Below, piece after piece: positions 1 to 5,195 of a stretch of DNA of 10,867 bases. The position numbers and the translations under genes were made by a program. Below the pieces are notes generated by a model. It did not search any database, was not told the origin of the DNA, and saw nothing but the letters and a program-made list of their open reading frames with translations. The stretch's first letter is position 1, and the number at the start of each line of letters is the position of its first letter. Source of the stretch: an uncultured Bdellovibrio sp. (GTDB taxonomy: Bacteria; Bdellovibrionota; Bdellovibrionia; Bdellovibrionales; Bdellovibrionaceae); NCBI RefSeq assembly GCF_946478835.1, contig NZ_CAMLDV010000121.1:1-10867 (forward strand), given 5' to 3'.

Positions 1-470
1 GTCGTGGCCCTCCAGCGGCTCTTAACAATGCTTTCATGATTATTCTTTTAATCATCATGATCTTCTCTTTGATGAAGAACCCAACTGTTTTGGGTGCTGC
101 GGCTGTGATGTTGACGTTCGCTGTTATCGGCGTTCACTCTTTGATGTCAGGAACAGCGGCCGCCGATTTCGGTGGTAAGAAGATGACGGCAACAGCGTCT
201 GGTATCGTGGATGGTTGCGTGTACTTGGGTTCAGGTATTCAATCGATTGCGATCGGTTACCTTTCACACAAAGACTGGCACTATTGGCCTTTGTTCTTGT
301 TGCCATTTGCTTTCTTGGGATTGTGGCTTTCTATCAAAATGTGGCACGAACTTCCTGCTGCCACGAAGAAGTACATCCTTGAAGTGGAAAAAGCTGAAGA
401 GAAGCTTCAACAAAGTGGAGCTCACTCTCAAGCGGGACCAGGTACGGATCCTGCGGGCGTTCCAAACTAA
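1..470 (+). CDS. MFS organophosphate:phosphate antiporter (GlpT/UhpT-like), C-terminal part
   Basis: The gene is open from the left edge (first full codon at base 3) and ends with TAA at 468-470, leaving about 155 C-terminal residues; the start lies outside the window. The motif SGTAAADFGGKKMTATASG, followed by DGCVYLGSGIQ, is typical of the organophosphate antiporter (OPA) branch of the major facilitator superfamily, which exchanges glycerol-3-phosphate or hexose-phosphate for inorganic phosphate across the inner membrane. Three to four hydrophobic helices are visible, then a charged cytoplasmic tail rich in Lys and Glu, as expected for the C-terminal half. The substrate cannot be read from this fragment. 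A strong terminator follows 24 bases downstream, so the gene ends its transcription unit. Confidence 0.85.
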   Translation, partial: RGPPAALNNAFMIILLIIMIFSLMKNPTVLGAAAVMLTFAVIGVHSLMSGTAAADFGGKKMTATASGIVDGCVYLGSGIQSIAIGYLSHKDWHYWPLFLLPFAFLGLWLSIKMWHELPAATKKYILEVEKAEEKLQQSGAHSQAGPGTDPAGVPN

Positions 471-493
471 AAAAAATTCTTAACAAGAATTTA

Positions 494-526
494 AAAAAAG
501 CCCACTTCCTGGTGGGCTTTTTTATT
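494..526 (+). terminator. Rho-independent terminator after the OPA transporter
   Basis: A hairpin with stem GCCCAC (500-505) and GTGGGC (512-517) has a six-base loop. It is preceded by an A-run and followed by a T-run, so the stem can extend with A-T pairs. Just upstream, ATTCTT-AAC-AAGAAT (476-490) forms a second small inverted repeat. The next gene starts only about 20 bases after the T-tract. Confidence 0.9.
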
Positions 527-533
527 TTTCTCT

Positions 534-539
534 TATACT
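534..539 (+). promoter_or_regulatory. Candidate -10 box for a leaderless transcript
   Basis: TATACT matches the sigma-70 -10 consensus at five of six positions and ends 8 bases before the ATG at 548, which would put the transcription start at or next to the start codon. No good -35 box is visible, because the expected place falls in the terminator stem. The absence of a Shine-Dalgarno before 548 fits leaderless translation. This is an inference from spacing only. Confidence 0.3.
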
Positions 540-547
540 CTGCGCTC

Positions 548-2407
548 ATGTCATTTTTTATCTCTTCCGCTCGCTATATTCTTCGTCTTGTGATTCTGGG
601 CATGGTCATGCGCGGAATCGTTGCACTGTATTTGAATCTTTGGGATTTCCAGGCGCTAGAAAGTTTTGATAATACGCTGGGGCCGTTTTTATATGGCTGG
701 CACTTTGATTTGGCGATTGCTAGCTTCATGTATCTGATTCTTTACGGAAGCTCCGTGATGTTTGGTTTTGCGGAAAAAACATTTTCAAAGATCAATTGGC
801 TGCTTCTGCTTTGTTATACGGTCTTTATCACTGTCGATGCGATTTACGCCAAAGAGTCCGGTCGTCATATCTCCTATGAAGTCTACAATCTTTTTACCAT
901 TCAGGGTTCTCTTAGCGGTTTATTAAAGCAATACTGGCTACAAGCGCTCTTTGCATTCTTGGGGGCTTCCTTTGCCTCCAAGTTTTTTACTCCCCGTTAT
1001 AAACCCGTCACTGGAATTATCAAACGCAGCCTTGCTGTGCTCTTTGTTTTAATCATCAGTGTGGTTTTTGCCCGAGGCTTTGAGGGTATTCCCCAAGATC
1101 CTTCGTGGGCGTATCGCTCTGGCGGAGGCAGCAAAGGTGCGACGCTGGCCCTTAATGGCGCTTACGGAATTGTTTGGGCGGCTCTTTCTGGAAAAAAATC
1201 TTCCAAAGAACAAATCGAAATTCCCGCGCACATTAAGAGTGCGGAAATTTTTGAACGCTGGAGATCTTTGCGCGGCATTCAAAAGCCGTTTGCTAATTTC
1301 GATGGCAATATCGTGATTGTATTTTTAGAAGGCTGGCCCGGAGTTTACGTCGATAAAAAAGTCGGCGATGAAGACGTTCTGCCTTTCTTTAATTCTCTTC
1401 GTAAAGAATCTTTGCGCGTGGATTTAATGCTAGCCGGAGGGCATCGCACCACGGAAGGACTTTTTGCCACTCTTTGCAGCCTCCCCAATCCTCCCGGAAA
1501 AAGCATTATGTTTTCAGAAATTGAAAACAAAGATTTTAAATGCTTTCCGCAATTCTTAGCGAAAAAAGGTTACAGCTCTGCGTTCTTCCAAGGATCTGAC
1601 CAATACACCAGTGGCGTGGGTCTTTTGGTTTTGAAAACAGGCTTTCAGGAATCTTACGGAAAACGCGAAATTCCAGATTGGAAAAACATCGAACAAAACT
1701 CTTGGGGCGTGTTCGATCAAGACCTTTATAAGTTTGCTATCGACCGCATGGACCATATGCAAGAGCCCATGTTGATTGGTCTTAACACCAACACAACTCA
1801 CGATCTCGCTTTACCTCACGGTGTTCGTCCCGCATTTGGAGAAGAGAATCAATCGTCTTTACACTTAAGTGTGACTCATCATGCGGATAAAGAACTGCGT
1901 GGTTTTTATGAAGGACTTAAAAAACGCAAATGGAAAAAAGATTGGGTGCTGGTTCTTCTTTCAGATCACACGAGCTTTTCTGCGAATGGAATTTTTGAGC
2001 ACTACTCCATTCCATTTTTAATGAAATATCACTCAGTGAATCCGGATAAAAAAACCAAACCTCCTTTTACAGAAAAACTGCTTGAAGGCGCTTACACACA
2101 AAATGATGTCGGTGCGACGCTGGCAGACCTCACAGGGAACGAAGCGCCGACATTCTTGGGACGCTCTCTTTTGCGCCCTGCTGACTTCTCTGAAGGCGCT
2201 AGCATTTTTCATCTAGGGCAATCCGTGTGGTTTGAAGGACCGTGGGCTGTGGTCTTTAATATTCGCGATTTTAATAACAAGCGCTGCTTTCGCTGGAAAA
2301 ACGATATGGCTTTCCACTATCAGCTTCCTTGTCCAGAAAATGGCGAAGAAATGTACTTAAGAGGTTTAAGCTACATCAAAGAATCTCAAGAATATCTTTT
2401 CAAATAA
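548..2407 (+). CDS. LTA-synthase family / sulfatase-fold membrane phosphotransferase
   Basis: This 619-residue protein has about five N-terminal hydrophobic helices (residues about 1-190) and then a large extracytoplasmic alkaline-phosphatase/sulfatase-fold domain. Known family members move glycerophosphate or phosphoethanolamine from a lipid donor onto an acceptor outside the inner membrane. The catalytic set of LtaS can be matched in order: Glu261 in VFLEGW (metal ligand), Thr301 in GHRTTEG (nucleophile), His418 in NTTHD, and Asp473-His474 in LLSDHT. These positions are close to those in Staphylococcus LtaS, and the length is similar (about 646 there). The linker with ARGFEGIPQDP and LALNGAYG also resembles the family. 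I chose ATG 548 because an upstream GTG in the same frame (512) lies inside the preceding terminator. No Shine-Dalgarno is visible. Lipoteichoic acid is not expected in a Gram-negative, so the real acceptor may be an envelope glycan or lipid. The family call is firm; the substrate is unknown. Confidence 0.85.
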   Translation: MSFFISSARYILRLVILGMVMRGIVALYLNLWDFQALESFDNTLGPFLYGWHFDLAIASFMYLILYGSSVMFGFAEKTFSKINWLLLLCYTVFITVDAIYAKESGRHISYEVYNLFTIQGSLSGLLKQYWLQALFAFLGASFASKFFTPRYKPVTGIIKRSLAVLFVLIISVVFARGFEGIPQDPSWAYRSGGGSKGATLALNGAYGIVWAALSGKKSSKEQIEIPAHIKSAEIFERWRSLRGIQKPFANFDGNIVIVFLEGWPGVYVDKKVGDEDVLPFFNSLRKESLRVDLMLAGGHRTTEGLFATLCSLPNPPGKSIMFSEIENKDFKCFPQFLAKKGYSSAFFQGSDQYTSGVGLLVLKTGFQESYGKREIPDWKNIEQNSWGVFDQDLYKFAIDRMDHMQEPMLIGLNTNTTHDLALPHGVRPAFGEENQSSLHLSVTHHADKELRGFYEGLKKRKWKKDWVLVLLSDHTSFSANGIFEHYSIPFLMKYHSVNPDKKTKPPFTEKLLEGAYTQNDVGATLADLTGNEAPTFLGRSLLRPADFSEGASIFHLGQSVWFEGPWAVVFNIRDFNNKRCFRWKNDMAFHYQLPCPENGEEMYLRGLSYIKESQEYLFK

Positions 2408-2439
2408 CAGTTTTGTTGCAATCTTTCTTGTATCCCGAC

Positions 2440-2464
2440 AAGACTCTCAAAGAGGGTCTTTTTT
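2440..2464 (+). terminator. Rho-independent terminator after the LTA-synthase-like gene
   Basis: Stem AAGACTCTC (2440-2448) pairs with GAGGGTCTT (2452-2460), with one G-T wobble and a three-base AAA loop. The final TT continues into a run of six T. It sits 33 bases after the stop codon and separates this gene from the universal stress gene. Confidence 0.88.
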
Positions 2465-2506
2465 CCGAACCTCCTTAAGAGCAAAATTAAGCCTGTGGGA
2501 GGTTCT

Positions 2507-3493
2507 ATGAGAATTATCTGGGCTATTGATGCATTCGAGGATAACAAAGAGCTGAACCAGAAAATGGCAGATTACGTGACTCATCTTTATGAGATCACGA
2601 ACGCCGATATCGAGCCCCTTTACTTGTTACGTGAAAATGAAATCGTACTTCCCACCTACGAAGTCCCTGCCTGGGTTACGGACCACTCAAGAACGGCGGA
2701 ATCCCTTTTTAGGGAAGTGCTCTCGGATTACAACTTGCCGTTCTTACGAGAAGCCAAAGTGATTCCGCACGCCTCTCAATCCCATGCTGGCGCAGCGGAA
2801 ACCCTTTCAAATTATGCCGTGAAGAGCAAAGCCGACTTGATTATTGTCGGCAGTCACGGTCGCGAAGGATTTCAAAGATTTATTTTAGGAAGTTTTGCTG
2901 AAAGTCTTTTGCTGCAATCCGAAGTGCCGGTTTGCGTGGTCGGAAATCACGCTACCAAAACAAAAACCTCGAAAAATATTTTATTTCCCACTGAGTTTGG
3001 TGAACATTCTAAAGACAACTTCCGACATGTTTTAAATCTCGCCAAAATGCTTAAAGCCGAAGTTCTTCTTCTTCACGCAATCGCTCGTCCTATTGAAAGT
3101 CTTTTTGATTTAGATACAAGTCCGCGGGTATACAACTACAAAGGCAAGATGATGACCTTGGATCAGATCGTCGAAAGCCAGATTGAAAGCCAATCCCGTC
3201 GTGCCCAACAATGGGTCGACTGGGCTCAAAAAGAAGGCGTCACGGCTTCTTTCTTTATTGATAGCAGCTTTAAAGGCGTCGATGAACTTGTGCTTGATTC
3301 CATCGCAAATCACGAGGCGGATTTAGTAGTCATGGAGGCGCAAAGCGGACCTATGAGCGCAGCTCTTTTGGGAAGCTACACCCGCAACGTCGTACGCAAA
3401 GCCCCTTGCCCTGTCTATGTTTTGACCCGTCACTTTTACGATAAGGACCAGACCACGGAGAAACCTAGCCCCTCACCTGAGATGGGCGCATAG
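2507..3493 (+). CDS. Tandem-domain universal stress protein (UspA family)
   Basis: This 328-residue protein carries two Usp domains. Such proteins are cytoplasmic and often ATP-binding, and help cells survive starvation, low oxygen or other stress. Domain 1 (about residues 1-146) keeps the nucleotide motif G-2x-G-9x-G-S as G115-SH-G118 ... G128-S129. Domain 2 (about 155-312) has lost the first two glycines: the matching positions are Met276 and Gln279, and only G289-S290 remains, so it probably does not bind ATP in the standard way. I chose ATG 2507 because GGAGG at 2498-2502 sits four bases upstream; an in-frame GTG at 2495 overlaps that Shine-Dalgarno and is less likely. The tail after residue 312 is short, polar and proline-rich. 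The last 29 bases overlap the end of the convergent LuxR-type regulator. Confidence 0.92.
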   Translation: MRIIWAIDAFEDNKELNQKMADYVTHLYEITNADIEPLYLLRENEIVLPTYEVPAWVTDHSRTAESLFREVLSDYNLPFLREAKVIPHASQSHAGAAETLSNYAVKSKADLIIVGSHGREGFQRFILGSFAESLLLQSEVPVCVVGNHATKTKTSKNILFPTEFGEHSKDNFRHVLNLAKMLKAEVLLLHAIARPIESLFDLDTSPRVYNYKGKMMTLDQIVESQIESQSRRAQQWVDWAQKEGVTASFFIDSSFKGVDELVLDSIANHEADLVVMEAQSGPMSAALLGSYTRNVVRKAPCPVYVLTRHFYDKDQTTEKPSPSPEMGA

Positions 3494-3980
3494 AAGCAGG
3501 CAGCTTTTTATAAATGTTATTCAAATGAGTTTTCAAAGTGGCTTTGGAAATAAAAAGCTTCTCTGCAATCGCGGCGTTGGTCATTCCCTGCATCACCATC
3601 TGCATGATGCGAACTTCGCTTTTTGTGAGACCCCGCTCTTGGAAAAAGATTTCTTGTTTTTTGAATTTATCCTGGTCTTCATCCAATGGATAAAGAATCG
3701 TTGTAATGCTGTTACCGTCGTTAACGATCAGGGCATCAACCTTATGGCCTTCGATCTCTGTAGCCTTAAAGAGCTTCATGCCTTCAGAGACAGCGGCACA
3801 CTCTTCAATTTGATGGTAAAGACGCATGCACGTCTTGCCACACACCTGACCCGTCATGAGCCCACAAGTCTTTACACAATTTTCATTTTGATAGAGCACA
3901 CGCTTATCAAGGTCTTTTACACAAAGACCTAACTTTGAGCCGAGGTTGGGGAACTGTTTATCCACTTCGAGCACAGACAT
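3465..3980 (-). CDS. LuxR/GerE-type regulator with cysteine-rich PAS-like sensor domain
   Basis: This is a 171-residue DNA-binding protein. Residues about 115-160 form a GerE-type helix-turn-helix (RGLTKSEVRIMQMVMQG, then TNAAIAEKLFISKATLKTHL), the output domain of NarL/LuxR regulators. Residues about 13-100 look like a small PAS-type sensor (LGLCVKDLDKRVLYQNENC). That part holds six cysteines, C20, C35, C39, C47, C51 and C61, including two CxxxC pairs. Such spacing could hold a metal, an iron-sulfur cluster or redox disulfides; this is inference. There is no receiver domain, so it is not a classical two-component regulator. A clear Shine-Dalgarno (AGGAGG, 3985-3990) precedes the ATG by four bases. 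Its 3' end overlaps the Usp gene by 29 bases, so the two transcripts are antisense there. Confidence 0.85.
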   Translation of the reverse strand: MSVLEVDKQFPNLGSKLGLCVKDLDKRVLYQNENCVKTCGLMTGQVCGKTCMRLYHQIEECAAVSEGMKLFKATEIEGHKVDALIVNDGNSITTILYPLDEDQDKFKKQEIFFQERGLTKSEVRIMQMVMQGMTNAAIAEKLFISKATLKTHLNNIYKKLPASMRPSQVRG

Positions 3981-4027
3981 GACGCCTCCTGTACTTTTAA
4001 TTTTGGGACAAGAGAAGCATCATGTCG

Positions 4028-4041
4028 ATGATCTGGATCAT
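4028..4041. promoter_or_regulatory. FNR/CRP-like palindrome upstream of the LuxR-type gene
   Basis: ATGAT-CTGG-ATCAT is a perfect two-arm palindrome with the TGAT-N4-ATCA core seen in sites of the FNR/Anr/Dnr branch of the Crp-Fnr family (consensus TTGAT-N4-ATCAA). Its centre is 54 bases upstream of the minus-strand ATG at 3980. If transcription starts near 3993, using the weak -10 CAAAAT at 4000-4005, the site would lie at about -41.5, the usual class II activator position. The start site is my assumption. Confidence 0.4.
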
Positions 4042-4368
4042 GATTGCTATCTTATTTTTTGGCTTACTGAGGCCATTTTAAAATGTGAGGTCATCGAAAA
4101 AATATGATGTTTGCGCCGCGGCGGACGAGGTCAATGTGAATCGACTTTTTCGCACAAAATACCCCGAAAATGCCTACTATGAGGCCTTCCGAGTTTAAAA
4201 ACTAATTCAAAAAACAATGACGTGAGCGGAGAATCATTTATGAAAGAGTTTAAAATTTAAGTTCAACACAAGTTTTTCTTCTGATTTATACAGCTTTTTG
4301 ATTGCTATAGAGTAATGTTTCTAGTTTTTGGCCTCACAGAACCAAAATAAGACGATGGTTCGTAAATT

Positions 4369-4396
4369 TTGTTAAGATTCTGTAAAAGTGTATTCT
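4369..4396 (+). promoter_or_regulatory. Candidate sigma-70 promoter of the TetR gene
   Basis: TTGTTA (4369-4374) and TATTCT (4391-4396) are separated by 16 bases, each matching four of six consensus bases. The start would be near 4403, just ahead of the 4411-4427 palindrome and about 108 bases before the ATG. It is a modest match in AT-rich DNA. Confidence 0.35.
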
Positions 4397-4410
4397 CCTG
4401 AGGGACTTCG

Positions 4411-4427
4411 GTATTATAGAATAATAC
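4411..4427. promoter_or_regulatory. Palindromic operator candidate for the TetR regulator
   Basis: GTATTAT-AGA-ATAATAC is a perfect 17-base inverted repeat in the leader of the TetR gene. A further half-site follows: AATACT (4423-4428) is mirrored by AGTATT (4438-4443), which itself begins a near-palindrome AGTATT-G-AATATT. Size, symmetry and place just after the candidate promoter fit autorepression by a TetR dimer. The overlapping half-sites could seat two dimers. It could alternatively act as an RNA hairpin. Confidence 0.5.
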
Positions 4428-4498
4428 TTTGGCAACCAGTATTGAATATTGCCCCCTAAAGACCGAATATGAACACGAGCAAAGTTTATAAGCCTCGA

Positions 4499-4505
4499 AA
4501 GGAGG
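4499..4505 (+). promoter_or_regulatory. Shine-Dalgarno that fixes the TetR start
   Basis: AAGGAGG lies five bases before ATG 4511, an almost ideal ribosome-binding site. It overrules the longer in-frame ATG at 4469, which has no such site. Confidence 0.85.
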
Positions 4506-4510
4506 AAATT

Positions 4511-5137
4511 ATGGGTGCTGCTCCAGTAACTCACACAAATCCCGAAAAACGCTACATGCTGAAAATCCCGGTGCAAAAACGTTCCAAAGAAACGGTGGCA
4601 AGCATTGTGGAATCCTGCGCACGTTTATTAGTGCAAGAGCCGTATCACGCTATTACGACAGATAAGATTGCCGAAATGGCCGGCGTGAGTATCGGATCTC
4701 TTTATCAATTCTTCGCAAATAAAGAAGCTATTGTCGCTGCAGTGATCGATGATCTTTTGCAGAAGGACTTGGCCTATATCGAAGAAAACCTGGCAAAACT
4801 CCAAGCGACAGACTTGGACTCTAAAGTTCATGCCTTCATTGATATTGGATTCACTCGCTTTCATGACAACCGTCCTCTAAGAACGGCACTGCAAGGAGTG
4901 CAAGGCATGCTCGACTACTGGGACACAAGACGCGTGTTCTTTGAGCACTATCAAAAAGCGGTGCTCGCACACATGCCGCCAATCCCAGGACGCGATCGTG
5001 AAATGATGGCTCTATTTATCGTCAGTTGCTTTAACAACATCTTGCAACTGGCTCTTCTAGGCCCTCAAGGACCTGAAAGAGAAGACGCGATCAAAAAAGA
5101 AGTTTTCCTTCTTATTAGACGCTATCTGAATCCGTAA
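4511..5137 (+). CDS. TetR/AcrR family transcriptional regulator
   Basis: This 208-residue repressor-type protein has a TetR N-terminal helix-turn-helix at about residues 24-70. It is recognisable from AITTDKIAEMAGVSIGSLYQFFANKEAIV, split here as the second helix (DKIAEMAGVS) and recognition helix (SIGSLYQFFANKEA). The remaining helical domain should bind an unknown ligand and form the dimer. The first 20 residues are polar and probably disordered. The gene is followed by a strong terminator, so it appears to be transcribed alone. The palindrome at 4411-4427 is its most likely own operator. The CLC antiporter gene begins just downstream and could be a target, but nothing in the sequence proves it. 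Confidence 0.9.
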   Translation: MGAAPVTHTNPEKRYMLKIPVQKRSKETVASIVESCARLLVQEPYHAITTDKIAEMAGVSIGSLYQFFANKEAIVAAVIDDLLQKDLAYIEENLAKLQATDLDSKVHAFIDIGFTRFHDNRPLRTALQGVQGMLDYWDTRRVFFEHYQKAVLAHMPPIPGRDREMMALFIVSCFNNILQLALLGPQGPEREDAIKKEVFLLIRRYLNP

Positions 5138-5158
5138 GAATTCACTTGCCTCCAACGC

Positions 5159-5195
5159 CCCTCCTCGTATTCTTATCGAGGAGGGTCTTTTTTTT
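5159..5195 (+). terminator. Strong rho-independent terminator after the TetR gene
   Basis: A perfect nine-pair stem CCCTCCTCG (5159-5167) / CGAGGAGGG (5177-5185) with a nine-base loop is followed by TCTTTTTTTT. The 3' arm also contains the apparent Shine-Dalgarno of the next gene. Confidence 0.92.
5178..5185 (+). promoter_or_regulatory. Shine-Dalgarno embedded in the terminator stem
   Basis: GAGGAGGG lies eight bases before TTG 5194 and is the only good ribosome-binding site near the start of the CLC gene. In any read-through transcript it would be paired in the terminator hairpin and thus masked. This site decides the TTG start. Confidence 0.55.

Larger units (their letters stand above)
3981..4510. 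other. Long non-coding gap between divergent regulator genes
   Basis: About 530 bases lie between the start codons of the LuxR-type gene (minus) and the TetR gene (plus). No convincing protein is encoded. The gap is AT-rich apart from one GC island. It holds a palindrome ATGATC-TG-GATCAT (4028-4041), CATTTTAAAATG (4074-4085), CGCCGCGGCG (4114-4123), an inverted repeat GAACCA/TGGTTC (4339-4344 and 4356-4361), and GTATTAT-AGA-ATAATAC (4411-4427). TGAGGCC occurs at 4068-4074 and 4180-4186, and as its complement at 4330-4336. GAGGTCA is repeated near 4088 and 4128. The gap is longer than two promoters need, so a small RNA or multiple operators are possible, but I see no terminator hairpin that would define an RNA gene. 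Confidence 0.6.

Noticed and set aside
512..547. Longer start (GTG 512) for the LTA-synthase-like gene
   Set aside because: It lies in the 3' arm of the preceding terminator hairpin and has no ribosome-binding site; ATG 548 is more likely.
1556..1801. Minus-strand open frames inside the LTA-synthase-like gene
   Set aside because: They are shadows of a well-supported coding frame and show no family features.
4241..4261. Six-codon open frame (MKEFKI) with a weak GCGGAG ahead of it, as a leader peptide
   Set aside because: Too short to judge, no repeated regulatory codons, and no attenuator hairpin linked to it.
4469..4510. Longer start (ATG 4469) for the TetR gene
   Set aside because: No ribosome-binding site precedes it; AAGGAGG before ATG 4511 is nearly ideal.
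5146..5193. Longer start (TTG 5146) for the CLC gene
   Set aside because: The extension translates the terminator stem and has no Shine-Dalgarno, whereas TTG 5194 has GAGGAGGG eight bases upstream.
5138..5193. Fluoride riboswitch expected upstream of a CLC-F gene
   Set aside because: The short gap is filled by the terminator hairpin; no fluoride-aptamer pattern is visible.
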